Assembly: GCA_014871385.1 (NCBI GenBank)
Contig: CM026426.1
Coordinates: 58,464,221 to 58,528,220, forward strand
Direction: 5' to 3'
Source of the DNA: Ceratodon purpureus
Lineage: Eukaryota > Streptophyta > Bryopsida > Pseudoditrichales > Ditrichaceae
DNA: 64,000 nucleotides
The position numbers and the translations under genes are program-made. Below the pieces are notes generated by a model. The model saw only the letters and a program-made list of their open reading frames with translations. It was not told the DNA's origin and ran no database searches. This document shows, piece by piece, positions 1-11,602 of the stretch. How positions within the stretch are numbered: position 1 is the first letter of the stretch; each line of letters opens with the position of its first letter.

Positions 1-268
1 GTATAGGAAAGGAACATCACCTGACTCGGGAGCGTTTCTTTTCTCTCAATCTATTAGGTCATCGTCGTCAAAAGATCCAAAAGCGGCCTATAGAGCGTTC
101 GGGAATATAAGCACATTACTTGGGATCAGGCAGTTGACGGTGTGATCGTCGTGGACGTCGTCAGCAGCCAGCGCTGAAGCAGTTTCCTGGTGAACATTGC
201 CCGCCTTGGGGGACAGTGGGTCAGATGGAACTTCCATGTCGACGGGGTTTGGCATTGACTCAACGCCA

Positions 269-3200
269 TCATCTGCACGTCGTGGAAACATTAGTTCCGT
301 CTGAAGTATACTGGCGTACACGCGAAACAAAATGTCTACTCAAACGGATTTGCTTACACATAGGAATGGTTCTAAGAGACGGTTTACCCACTGCCATTCT
401 GTCGTTGCATCGAGTCCACGCCTCCTGTGATACCCCCGAAGCGGATCCCGTCTTTTCCACGGTTACACTACGGCGGAGTTCTCCTCCGGGGTTCTTGTCG
501 GTGTTAGGTGCATGGTCTTCAAGGAAAGGAACGTTGTTGGCGCCTCTGTTTTCGGGACTCTGGACAATTAAGGTATGGTTGCCATTCCCCCTTAGTTGAA
601 TCTGCAAAAGCAGATCCAACTTCGATTTAATGTTAGCCATGTCTGCGTTTGTCCGGCCCATCTGCGTCTCCATTCCTTTCTGCCAATCAGAGTGCTTCTC
701 GTTTTGTGCTTTCAGCTGCTCTAATTCTCTGCTTACAGCGCGCTCATTAGAGAGGTCCCTCGGCAAATCGAATTCCTTCCTTGCATGGGCTGGGCTCCCC
801 GTTGGTGTCTTGAACTGAGTTTGCTTCATCGAGAAAATGGTTATTCAAACTCCACATTTTGGAGAAAATTGAGAGAACATATTGTAAATCAACCATAATT
901 CCTAGACATCGTAGTGGGTGATGGACACCTAAATCAGGGCTACTGCATTGTATGTACCGCGTCAATAACAGCTTCAGTCTCCGCCGTAGGGGGGGTGTTG
1001 GACATCTCCATCTGCATACATCCAATGTACGTGTGTCAATACTGAGCATTTATCAACCACTGAGCGTGAGCACAGGAATGGAGGAAATTGTTGTTATCTA
1101 ACTGCACTCTATTAGCTCTAATTAGAGTCGGTTTCGCGATGTTCCATGATTTCGTTCTGAAGGAGGTCGTTGACATATGACTCGACGTAGTCTCGATACT
1201 CCCAGGTGCCCTCGGTCCACAATCGCCAAGACCTGCAAACAGACCTTATCGTGGCCATTTGCCTCGACCATTGTGCAAAACCATACTCCATGTTTATAAG
1301 TCTTGGCCATAGCAGTGATGGAGAATATCGTCTTCAAGTCCATCAAGCAGCGAAGATTCCGACCTTGGCTCATCCTCGTCCAGCGGTGGGGGCTGCGTCC
1401 TGTGCCACCCTCTGTTCCTCGAGGGCACTGATTTCAAATGTGAGAGAGGGCTGCTCCGAGAGTACATCTAGCATACAACTCCTGCTGTCACGTTCAAAGT
1501 CCATGGATACTCTCTGACCTCGAAAAGAGAAGCGTGACAACACCGCCCAAGCGATTATGGTAACGAGTGATACGGCGTGTGCTCGCCAATGCTCATGCCA
1601 TGGCTCAACGGGTTCAGACGCTATCCACCACGTTGCAGCCAACAGGAGGAGCACTTTCGAGCAGCGAACCATTTCAAACGCAGGGGCGTCCTGAGAGACA
1701 GAGGAAACACTGAGCACAGGACTAGGAGACGGGAGTACTACACGGAGCACACTTTCATGATGTCAACGTTCGCAATGCTGCGGTATGCCATCCAGGAATT
1801 TGCATGTCTGCAAATATAGTCGAAGTTGCCAGGGAGGAATCCTTAGTAACGGTCACTTTCGAACGGTCCATCGGATCCTGAAATCCCGGCTTCCTTAAAT
1901 GGATGACGATGGGAATCTGGCCCGCGAATTAAACGTTCCCCTCGGCTATAAGGGGGGGGGGTCTGTATGATCATCTTATAGATGCAATTTATAGTTTTCT
2001 AACCTATTTGATGAGATCCATACTGCAATGCATAGGGGGGACACATGTAGCGCGGGTACCGTGACTCTCACCTGTCCGATGGGATTAGAGATTGCGACGT
2101 TGTTGCCTGGTGTTGCATGTGCACCTGACTCGAGGGTGTCATCTGAGTCATCCCACCGTAGGTTTTCCTCTGTACAGGAGTCGCTCTGTTGCTGCACAAT
2201 AACGCATTAGTACTAAGGCTACGTACTAAGAGTGGTATATGTGCAGACAAATTTTTTAGGTGCCTATACATCAGCACATCGTGATGGCACTTACATTGGC
2301 TAAAATTCCTTCCATAGAAAATTGAGAAATTGGCAAAGGACTTAAGCAGAATTCTGACTTACACCCCATGTAAGGTTGCTGTCACAGTTTCGAGAGGCGT
2401 TGGCGTCGCCATGTTGAATGAGGAGTTGTCTGGCGTTCTGGACTTCCTCGACGTTGCCATTGTGATCTAGTCCAAGTAGAATTCGTCTTGCGTTTCTTAC
2501 TTCTTCTCGGTGTAACTTCTCACGCCTGCTGTCTTCTTCAGCCTCTGAAGTGACCCAATATTTTGCCAAGGACGGGAAGTTTTCAGGAGGACACTCTGGA
2601 TGCCTCTCTCCCCTCTCGGTGTTCTTCCAATGATTCCGCCACTGGTATCTGGATGACCGCATTGCGTCTTCCAGGTGCCACATCACGTATCCCTCTCGAA
2701 GCGGGGGAGTGAATGTGAAGTGCATATCGATATCCTGCCTCACTAACTGGATGTCGTTATTTGACTAGTCTCGGAACTTAATTAGGCTCAGGTCTAGGAA
2801 ACGCTTTGCAGCCATCCTGAATACTCTGTGCACAAATATTCAATACTTAGGGTCGGGCTCTCCATCCGCTGTGCAGTCTATCTTCATTGGTCACTTATTG
2901 GACTTGAGGTTCTACGCGTTTGCAGCCAAACGCTGGAGCCTTCTCTGGCGGGTCCTCTTGGACTCCTCCCATGGTGCTATGTGCATGGTGTCCAACTCGT
3001 TGGCGAGGTTCATATTTGATCCGGCTGGTACCATGGGACCTGTAGTTTGAACAGGGGAAACGTTAGCTCTCAGGACATTAGCAGTGCTGTAGGAAGTCAT
3101 TGGTGACCCGTCTCCCCAAGTCGGCCATGGCCCTCCGCCTTGGACTGTGAATGGCATCTGGAATTGAGGCTGCATGGAGCTAGGCGATGGACTTGTCCCT

Positions 3201-3768
3201 CCACTGTGCAGTGGGCGCGAGTTGGGAGGATGTGTCGTGTACGTTGGTGGAGTAGCTTGAACACCCGCTCTGACGGTTGACCTGTCAATCCCTGCGTCGC
3301 GACTACTCATTCCACGGCTGGCCGACGTTGAGGGCGTGGATAAGGGGGAGCCTTGATTGGTGTAAGCCATTCCCGTGACAATGGGATTAGCCGGGAAAGG
3401 TTGGGGGCCGCCCGCGTACTGGGACTGATGCTGCTGGTTCCCGCTTGGTGTAGGGAATCCGGAAAACAGCATTTGCATAGGACCTCCGCCTCCCATTGTC
3501 AGAGGAGGACCAGCAGTGTACATGATATGGTTGCCCCAGGGTTGGACGTACATGGGCTGATCCGTGTATGTGTTAAGGAGTGGCTAGTTACTTGATGGAG
3601 GGCCCTGTTTGTTGCATTCAGAACTCAGATTAGTCATGTGTAGAGAGATTGCATGTAAACTCTTGAAGCTCTGAACGTGGATAGTGTACGGTACATCGGG
3701 GATTGGAAGATGACATCGTCTGTTACCTGTTTCTGAGAGCTCCCCGTCGAATCTCCATTGTGAGCCAT
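269..3768 (-). pseudogene. CACTA accessory (TnpA-like) gene, decayed and probably partial
   Basis: I reconstruct a minus-strand multi-exon gene. Exon 1 (3727-3768) starts with ATG, gives MAHNGDSTGSSQKQ and ends at a GTAACA donor. It joins in phase at the acceptor before 3556 to a Pro/Gly/Gln-rich exon (about 2892-3556). The next coding block (2342 to about 2815) has the look of the plant Transposase_24 (Ptta/En/Spm) family: a stretch ending LEDAMRSSRYQWRNHW, then a Trp-containing segment and a charged helix. It carries an in-frame TAG at 2765-2767. A short exon lies at about 2075-2193, further pieces at about 1127-1800, and a coiled-coil/polar tail at 269-829 (repeated charged heptads around SRELEQLKAQNEKHSDW). 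The same order (P/Q-rich, Transposase_24-like, coiled coil) recurs in the gene at 50123-53925. In En/Spm elements TnpA-type proteins bind subterminal repeats. No TNP2 partner is in the window on this side. Exon limits after 2342 are guesses. Confidence 0.5.
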
Positions 3769-5127
3769 CACTTGTACTGGCGATATCAGCCTCAGCGCTT
3801 GTGATGAAGGGTTCCTCAAAACGATCGTCACGATTGCCTGCGAGTATGTGAAACCGTTAGTATGAAATAATCCACTTTGCCACTACGACACAAACAGGAG
3901 TCCATACACAATTATATTCATTGTAGAGGCATACTCAAGAAAATCACATCACTGTTGGGCACCGCAGTCAATAGAAATCTCATGACATTGCATTAGTGAG
4001 CGACTGGAAATTTAGTCAATTTATCATGTATTACGATGTCAGTACCGTACAACACTCTCGCATGCCTCTAGACCTGAAGCTCTCCTTATAGCAGATTATT
4101 TACTCGCATTGTCGGTGCAAACATGGTTAATCTCTGTACGACGTCTACTCATTTGTAGAAGGTATGAAGAATGCCCCTGGCATAAATTGCTAATACCACA
4201 ACCTACAACGACCTCTAAACCTCATCTTCCAGGTCCGACAATGAGCTGGCGCTCCCGGATGAGGAGCTATCACTGGGTGGAAGTGTGCTAGACCAATGTA
4301 CTTTTTGAGTCACAGTACAATATACATTGACGGCACGAATTTGTACTTATAGTTACCTGTACTCAGAAGCTTTTTCTTTGGTTTTTGTTTTGTTTTTCCA
4401 AATACTACATATGTAGAGACTTCCATTGCACTATTAAATCAATTAGAAAAGCAAGTCAAGTGTGTTCAATTTGTACTATTGTGCACTAGTACAAAAAAGT
4501 CACACAGTACTCGTATATGAGAAAAGTACAAAATTCTTCATCATCAAAGGCTCTAATTCTATTTTCGTTTTTCGCAAAGGAGATAAGAAGGAATAGCCTA
4601 TTGGAATCTATCCCTGATTTTACAAGTACATAGTTAATTTGGTCTGTACATGGAAGTAAGTGCTGGTTTCAGTTGCAACGGAATACAAAGTGGAAAATTA
4701 AGATTTTTTGTAATCGGAGGCATGATTCTCGACGGCGGCACGCATTTCTACAATGGCCTTCTGTCAAATAATGAAAATGGTCATTTTTCCGTTACTTTGC
4801 CCTCGACGTCTTCCTGTGTGCTACTTGTACACAATGTACTCTAGAGTATATGATGTACATGGAATCTGTCATAACTACTGCCTAGTTGTTCAACAGATCC
4901 TGTTTTCCCGGGCCGCCATGCCATGAAGGCGCCGCCAGCTCTTGATTTGTCCACGTCATCGTCTCTCTCGCTGGTTCCTCTCATCGCCCATGCAACACAG
5001 TGTTGCGTCTTTGCTGTAGCATGTTGTTGCTTGCGAATTGAGGTTTACAATGTGTTGAAGATTTTGGTTCGTTCTGTAGCTTAGCTTGTTCATGAGTTTA
5101 AGGGCGGTTACTCTTCCTCTGTGAAGA
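3769..5127. other. Gene-less, GTAC-rich stretch
   Basis: I see no convincing coding exon here. The tetramer GTAC is strikingly frequent: I count nine in 4461-4860, where chance gives fewer than two. It mostly sits in TGTAC or AGTAC contexts. This may be the 5' flank or subterminal region of the transposase unit that begins at 5656, since similar GTAC-rich DNA lies in that gene's intron and after its end. No clear terminal inverted repeat was found by eye. Confidence 0.4.
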
Positions 5128-5475
5128 ATGTCAAAGTCGACGCAGCGGCAGGTTGTCTTTGTGCAGAAACTGATAACATCATACTTTACTGCAGCTCCGA
5201 TCATTGAGTTTGGTTCTTCTTGCTGCCATTCATTTTGTGAGTTTTCTGATTCGGGTTATGTTGAAGAAACCCCAGTGTCAAAGCAAGGGAACCGCGATTT
5301 CTATCTAGGCAGATGCAACAACGTAGATGAGTCCCCTAGGCGGTCTTTATTCATGAGTCCAGTTTCATATTGTTATTCCGTAAGTAGCTTTGAGAACACA
5401 CCTTCTGTTTCTGAGGGAAGGCTTTCAGTAGGGTCTCCTACTGCTTCTTGCGAATCTGTTGCGTTCAGGAAGTGA
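5128..5475 (+). CDS. Ser-rich ORF of unknown function
   Basis: An open frame of 115 codons rich in Ser, Val and Phe, starting MSKSTQRQVVFVQ and ending CESVAFRK. I recognise no domain. It lies 180 bp upstream of the transposase start in the same direction, so it could be an untranslated leader, an upstream exon or chance. The many Ser codons and absence of low-complexity DNA make it slightly better than background. I would not call it a gene without transcript support. Confidence 0.2.
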   Translation: MSKSTQRQVVFVQKLITSYFTAAPIIEFGSSCCHSFCEFSDSGYVEETPVSKQGNRDFYLGRCNNVDESPRRSLFMSPVSYCYSVSSFENTPSVSEGRLSVGSPTASCESVAFRK

Positions 5476-5655
5476 CGAGATTAATATTCGACGGTGAGTT
5501 GCCGCTACAGTCTCATGAAAGAGTTATTTTGCGTTTTTCTTCTGTAAACCGTTCACGGACTGCACCCCGCAACCATGATCTCAGATTATTCAATTTCAGA
5601 AAACTAATGCATGTCTATTGTTTTCTACGTCTGTTTTTCTCTTAGCTTTCCAGCG

Positions 5656-8600
5656 ATGGGAAACACCGCTAAGAGGCAGCGCTTGCGACAGGGTATCAGC
5701 CGCCCAGGTCCAGCGGCTAGGCTTGCCGAAGCTCGCTTGCAGGAGGAGTTACGGGCCGTAGCTACAGAGAGGGCAAGAGAAAGGAAGGCCCTTCAGAGAG
5801 CACGAGATAGACAAAGACACGAGGAGGCATTGGTTTTAGCTTTTGTGCCTCCGGATCATGAAGTTGATGATGCTCTAACTGTGCGGGAGTGGAACCGGAT
5901 CTCCCTTCACATAGCACAGTACATAGTCGAAGAGTTGAGAAGTTGTCCCGGTCCATCTAGTAGGAGAGATGTTATGGAGAAGGTCATGCGTCACAACACT
6001 ATTTCGCCTTTGCTACCTGTTTACTATGCTCGGCCACAGGAAGCAAAGGTTATTCATTCTTTCATTGAGAACTTCAAGAACGAGTTACAGTTAGTGAAGC
6101 AGGCTAAATCTAACAAGCTGTTGGCAAGGAAGAGTGTGTTGTTAGATGCCGCAATTAGCCAGGGGATCGAAGGAGTGAGGCCGTTGTCACGTGTTTTGGT
6201 TACGACACAGAAGAGCATCAATATTGCGCTGAACAGAAGGGTTTACGCCCCCAATACTCCAGACAGGGTTTGTAGTCTTCGATTGCATCGGAAGAAGAGA
6301 CCAGGGCTATCTAAATACGTCAAACAATGCATTCATGCATGGTGGAATGGTCAAACAAAAGTATCACCAAACAAGAATGACATCGTCAAGCATAGGGTAG
6401 GTCGAAAAGACTGGGCCGAACCTCATCCAACACATTACTTGTGCAAGCCTCAGGTGAGTTGTAACTTATTGATTTGAGTTTGTATAATATGATGAGTCCG
6501 ATTGCTTAGTTTACATACTTTCAGTACTTCATAGGACAATATCGGTTTCTGGAAGTTGTAGAGAAGTGAACATTAGTTAGTTTGTAGTTGTTGTGTAGCG
6601 TATTTTGCCTAGGTTGCATTCCATGGTACATAATTTGGATCAAAACATTGCAAGAAAAGGTACTATACATAGTCTTCTTCGGATGTGTACTCTATGTAAT
6701 ATAAACTTCTAGCAAGGTCCTGTTAGAGCGAAGTATAATTTGTATTGGTTGTGTAATTTGGAGTCAATAGATGATTTAGTGCTTTTGCGGACTTTAGATT
6801 AAAAGTGGAGAAGTGGTATTGTGAGTACTTTACGTTCATAGTAAGTACTGGACGTGCGCCGTAATGTACTTTTTGACTTTGGACTTCCCCTAATTGCAAT
6901 GCAGGGTTATAAATGTCCATAAGATGGTTCACACTGTACTTATTGTACTAGGTAAGAGTTTTTCTTTAATACAGTGTTTAGTAATTGACTAAATTTGCTA
7001 CTTTTGAACACTCGGCTATAAACTAAGAGTACAATGTGGTCCTTGGAGTCATGTTCATACGTAGCGTTGCGCTCTATTGTACTTTCTTCATGTACCTTTT
7101 ATACTTGCGGCATTGTTCAAAGTACTAAGGGGTACCGACTGTTCTTATCTGTGTCTTTCTTGTAGAGTAATGGTGTCAGTTTTCTACAATTAGTACATTT
7201 CATTGCATGTTTTGTATCAGATTCTTAATGAAGGTCCTCTATTGTACCTTATGTACACTTGTGCGTGATTGGCAGACCTCATTCTACTTGCGCTTCGAAG
7301 AGGTCCACCCAGAATGTAGTGTGCGGCAGAGGGCTTTTGAGAGGTTGAAGCCATGGTGGGTGCGAAAACTGAAGGAGAGGCTTACCTGTTGTTGCATATA
7401 TCACGTGGAGATGGACATGATGAAGGTTGGATTGTGCAACGTCAGAGACAAAGTCAGGGGGCTCCATGTGCATACCACATGTGATTGTGCGTGTACAGTA
7501 TGCACAGGCAGTAAGGAAGGGACTTGTTGTGCGCATGAGAATACTTTCAAACGAATAACTCTGATGTGGAAATCATGTGTTTGTCCAAAAGGAGAATTTG
7601 ATATGTGGCATAGGCTTGAATGTCTCATGGGCGATTGTTCTAGCTGTGGTTTCCAACTCTTTCCTATTTGCCCGCATGAGTTGTCTGGTTCTAACACCTT
7701 TCTTGTTAGATGGAAGTGTTTCGAGTACTACCAGGTGGGAGTGGATGCTCAGTCTAGAAAAGTGAAGAAACGTCTTCGGGAAGCTTTCAGAGAGACAATT
7801 GTTCACGAATTCCTATCTTATATGGAGAAAACAGTGACCACCTTTATCACACACAACTTCAAGGCACGATGGCAAGATGAGCAATGTCAATTGATGATGA
7901 AGAACGTTCCGGAGGGAGTGGTTGTGTCACATATCGACTATGCAGAGAACTACACTTTTGCCATCCAAAATGAGGTCCAGAGCTTGTACTACTTCAGTAC
8001 TAGTGTGACCATCCTGGTGCACATTACGATGTGGAAAGAAGGAGAGCAGACCATGAAGCAGACTCACTTCTACATATCTGATGATAAGGCTCACGATTCA
8101 GCTTTTGTTCAACATTGTCTGACGTTGCATTGGGATTGGCTAGGTGATTCAGGGTTGACACCGGAGGAACATTGGGTCTACAGTGACGGGTGTAGTTCCC
8201 AGTTTAAGTGCACGACAGCGATGTACTTTGTTGCACGCTACCCGGCGCTCACTGGGGGTTGCAAGATGCGGTGGAACTACTTTGAGTCGGCTCATGGAAA
8301 AGGAGAATGGGATGGGGCTGGTGCCGTGGTGAAGAGGGCGCTTGCTGCTGAGCAGATCCAAAATCCATTGAGGCCCTTACAGAATGCCGCTCAAGTTGTG
8401 GAGTGCCTGGAGAAGAAATACACAGAGCGCGTTGCCAGCTCATATGCTCATGCTAAAACTTCCCCTCTTTCACGTGTGTTTTGGTTGATAGGAAATACAG
8501 AGGTGGATCATAATGATAAGATTATCAAGTGTAACACTTTGCCCGGCTCAAAGAGTCTCTACTCTATTATGGGCTTCTCTATGGCTGATCCGACTATGCT

Positions 8601-9191
8601 TAGGACTCGAGAGTTGTCATGCTTCTGCATCCCATGCATTGATGGTGATTGGACTGAGTGTGAGAACTTGACGCATGTGCAGGAGTGGGCTGTTCAGAGG
8701 CTGTGCCCAATGAGTGCAGGAGGCGTAGTACAGCAAATTGAAGAAATTGACGACAAGGCTAACTGGGTGTATGACGGCATTTCAGAGGAGGTTGGTGACT
8801 TGGTGGACATCGGCCACAATTTCATGATTCCAGCAGAAGAGGAGAACGAAGACGGGGTGGAATTCTACATTCTCCAGTGTCAAGCAAAGAAGTTTGTGTT
8901 AGCAGAGCCCAAGACTTGCCCTTTGGGGGGGGGGGGGGGGTATTTAGGGCTGGAGATGTTGTGATCAGAGCAATGTATTACAAGAAGTACGGACGTGGTG
9001 AAAAGACGTATGTACTCTGCGACAAAGCAGTTGATGCACATGTTGATGCCCATCTCGTTAGAGCTTGTAAATTCCCTATGGTTCTAGCTCAACACAGGGT
9101 TAAAGGTACTCCTGTATACAAGATGTCAAGTGAAACGCTTCAGATATGTGAAGATGCCTTACGAGAGTGGTGGGCGTTCAACGAAGATTAA
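5656..9191 (+). CDS. Putative DDE-type transposase (HGKGEWDG family), two exons, frameshifted at a G run
   Basis: Exon 1 is 5656-6453, starting at an ATG just after a CTTAG acceptor-like site. Exon 2 is 7276-9191. The 822-bp GT-AG intron joins exactly in frame (..HYLCKPQ / TSFYLRFEE..). The product would be about 900 residues: a basic, Arg-rich helical N-terminus, a middle helical region with VSPNKNDIVKHRVGR, a Cys-rich block (CDCACTVCTG, CSSCGF), then HIDYAENY, YSDGCSSQFK and FESAHGKGEWDGAGAVVKR. I take the Asp/Glu in these three motifs as a candidate RNase-H-fold active site; that is inference. The layout matches a family I recall only as uncharacterised proteins repeated in animal genomes. 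The C-terminus (about 8860-9191) looks like a small beta-rich BAH-like module. At the G run 8925-8940 the frame changes, and the downstream frame continues to a TAA at 9189. GTAC-rich DNA flanks the gene on both sides, and no terminal repeats were identified. Confidence 0.65.
6454..7275 (+). other. Intron of the HGKGEWDG-family gene
   Basis: Starts GTGAGT and ends TTGGCAG. It is AT-rich and contains many GTAC tetramers. No coding segment is seen inside it. The splice is placed by reading-frame continuity on both sides. Confidence 0.7.
8925..8940 (+). repeat. G16 homopolymer inside coding sequence
   Basis: Sixteen consecutive G in the transposase exon. Upstream and downstream coding sense is clear but in different frames, so the run length read here breaks the gene. 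It may be a real slippage mutation or an assembly length error. Confidence 0.9.
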
Positions 9192-10239
9192 GTACAAGTT
9201 GGTCCACTTTGTACACTGATTTCAGGATTGTTTCTCATCCGACGTTGGTTTTAGAAGTACTGGTCCCGTGATGATAGAAGTCAAACAAATGCTTGGGTAT
9301 TTGTCTGACTAAAAGTGAGCTCTAGAAATATCCCGCTATCCAAGTGATCCACTTTTTTTTTTGCTTCAGTCATCTATTGTCTGGCATAGTAGTCTGTGAT
9401 TAAGAGAACCTGCAATCCCTTTCTTTTTTTTATTATTTATAACCTTCTTTTTATAATTTCATTTTGTACCTTCTAATGTCACTCTCTTTTGCGTCTGTGC
9501 CTCTTCACTGTAGTAACACCCATCCATATTTTTTTTCATTTTGAGTCAGGCTGGACGATCATGGTTCTACATTTTGCTGGATATTAGGTACTGTAGTTTT
9601 TTTCTTTTTTGTTTTGGGCCTTCTACAGGGAGCGCTGGATAGCGGTATCTCAAGAGCTCATATCTGAGGATAGCACTGTTATTGTGGAATGTTGGAATTG
9701 GGAGCAATCGGTTTAGGGTGAGAGGTTTGTTTCTCATTTGACGTTGGTTTTAGAAGTACTGGTTGGTGTTTAGACAAGTACTAAGACTACTCAAACAGTA
9801 CCATTGAAACATCGATTCTAAGAATTTACAAGTGAGTTTATAAACTCAAATTCCGGCTTTGAGCTGTAGAGTTTGAATGGTTGTATATTTATTTCAAGTT
9901 GTTCTATGTTTGCTTCAAAATTGTTGAAGTTTCATGAGTCCCAAAAATCCTTGCATTTGGTTTATTTGTACATGTAGTGCATCAAAAATGTACAAAGAGT
10001 ATATTCTGGATATGTACGTGTAGTATAACAAAATGTACAAAGAGTATGCTCTGAACATATCTTTGGTAGTACAAATAGTATATTGGCAGAAATATTGTTC
10101 AAGATTAATCCCTTTTATGCATAAACAAAAGGCTTGCAGTTGAAAGTCTAGAAAAATGTGCGAGTGTGGTTCTGCTTTACAGAAGGATATCACAACACAT
10201 ATGTGGAGTCATCTTCTCCTAGATGGTTTACTGGCTGAC
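9192..10239. other. Intergenic DNA with dispersed direct and inverted repeats
   Basis: No gene seen. A segment of about 40 bp at 9223-9262 recurs at 9724-9762 with a few mismatches (shared core GACGTTGGTTTTAGAAGTAC). Between them, 9315-9347 is an imperfect inverted copy of about 9633-9663 (shared TGGATAGCGG and AGAGCTCA). Around 9968-10062 a unit of about 42 bp with the core ATGTACAAAGAGTAT occurs twice in tandem. Confidence 0.5.
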
Positions 10240-11249
10240 CTATATGGCAAGTGGTAAGGCATTGTCTCTACACATTTTACTCATACACTTACAAGTAAAT
10301 CAAGGTAGGTCCGGATCATCATTGTTAAAATTAGTGCCATAGTCCCAGGTTAGTTCCTCTGCTGGACGTATGATACGACTTGCAAAAAATGCTACATGAT
10401 AGAAGCGGCGATCCACACTCTCTATCGAAACAGGTATGTCCAGTAGGTTAGACTCTTCACACCTGTAATGACAGAGGCCCACAGTCAGGCCATATCGTAG
10501 AATGTGAGAAGAAAGACCGTAGAGTATGTAGAATATGGTCGCAAATTCTAACCTGTGGTTCAAAAACCTGGCCGCATTTCCAAATCGAGTAGAATCCAAG
10601 CACAACGCATTGTGGTCGTCCAGTTTCCGCTCAGTGGCCCAGTCAGCATCAAGTTGCAAGCTCTAGGACTGACCCGCAACTACCCCCAAGTTCCTAACCA
10701 TTTGCTCAGCATTTGTTAAAATCTCTCCGCCCAATTTAAAAACGAACGCACCTCTAGGTATTAGCTCAGTCGTCCAAATCCCCCACCCCGTAAGGGCTGT
10801 AGGAAAAACCTCTACTTGAAACTTCATCCCCTGCTGGACAACACGATTGCCACAATCACGATGACACCTACACTTGACATTGCACTCCTTAAGGAAAAGA
10901 CGAGGAACATGACCTCGGCACACTGATTCGCCATTAAAACACCGTCTACCCTTCTTACAGTAATGTGCATCTTCTTCGTTGTAATTGTAGAGATAAGCGT
11001 CCTCCACAATACCTCCTTCGCTGTATGCAACTCCTCCCACTGAATCGGCTTGGCATGCACAAGTACCATTCCCGCCCAAGCATTCTGGGGAACATAGACA
11101 GTAGTCCCCGGGGCCAAGGCTCTCAAGGGTGGTAGGCACGTGTGCTTGGTCATAGACCACGCTAGAATTAACATATTGAAAGTATCTCATAGCAATATCA
11201 GACTGACCAACAAGGACAGGGATCCTCTCGAGCCCCTTAGACAAATCTG
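10240..11249 (-). pseudogene. SUVR-type SET-domain histone methyltransferase, C-terminal part, two premature stops
   Basis: The frame reads through a Cys-rich pre-SET region (YCLCSPEC.., CACQ.., ECNVKCRCHRDCGNRVVQQG), then GWGIWTTELIPRGAFVFKLGGEI, the catalytic N-H-R-C and ELTWDY motifs of the SET core, and a post-SET CKCMSKMC (CxCx4C). This order is that of plant SUVR/SUVH proteins, which methylate histone H3 Lys9 in chromatin; SUVR4 is the closest I can recall. The Arg codon of NHRC is split by a 90-bp GT-AG intron (10463-10552) that is itself free of stops. A TAG at 10663-10665 lies before the LQLDADW segment, and a TGA at 10300-10302 separates SET from post-SET. The 5' exon edge is an acceptor near 11249. 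The N-terminal exons of a normal SUVR gene are not seen just upstream, where a low-complexity gene lies instead. It is either a decayed host gene or a fragment caught by a mobile element. Confidence 0.75.
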
Positions 11250-11602
11250 CTGCATCATACCAAGCTTAGGCCTGGTTGAATCCCATCCCAACAGACCACC
11301 TTCCCCTCGTCATACCCTTAAAAATAGAAAAGAAAAGTTCCAAGGCTGCTTGGGAAGACTAACAAAAGCTCAAATGTAAAGAAATCACGAAGGATCGCAA
11401 ATAAGACATCTGCATGGAAAATTAAATACAGAAGCCTTGTCTCGGCCCTGTTAGAGAGACCTCAGTGATGAGGTAAGATATATTAATTTACCTGCAAATC
11501 CATTCTACACAAGCACTCTACCGCAGCTCAATAGATCAAAAACCAAAAAAAAAATCCACTAAAAGTAATCCTACAGATTGCTCAAGCCCTCATTCTAAGT
11601 GG
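11250..11602. other. Spacer between SET pseudogene and low-complexity gene
   Basis: About 350 bp with no coding exon that I can support. It would hold the upstream intron of the SET fragment if the two units were ever one transcript, but splice phases I tried did not join them. Confidence 0.4.

Noticed and set aside
7279-8443. Minus-strand ORFs of 60-98 codons
   Set aside because: Shadows of the transposase exon, which has clear motifs and splice joins on the plus strand.
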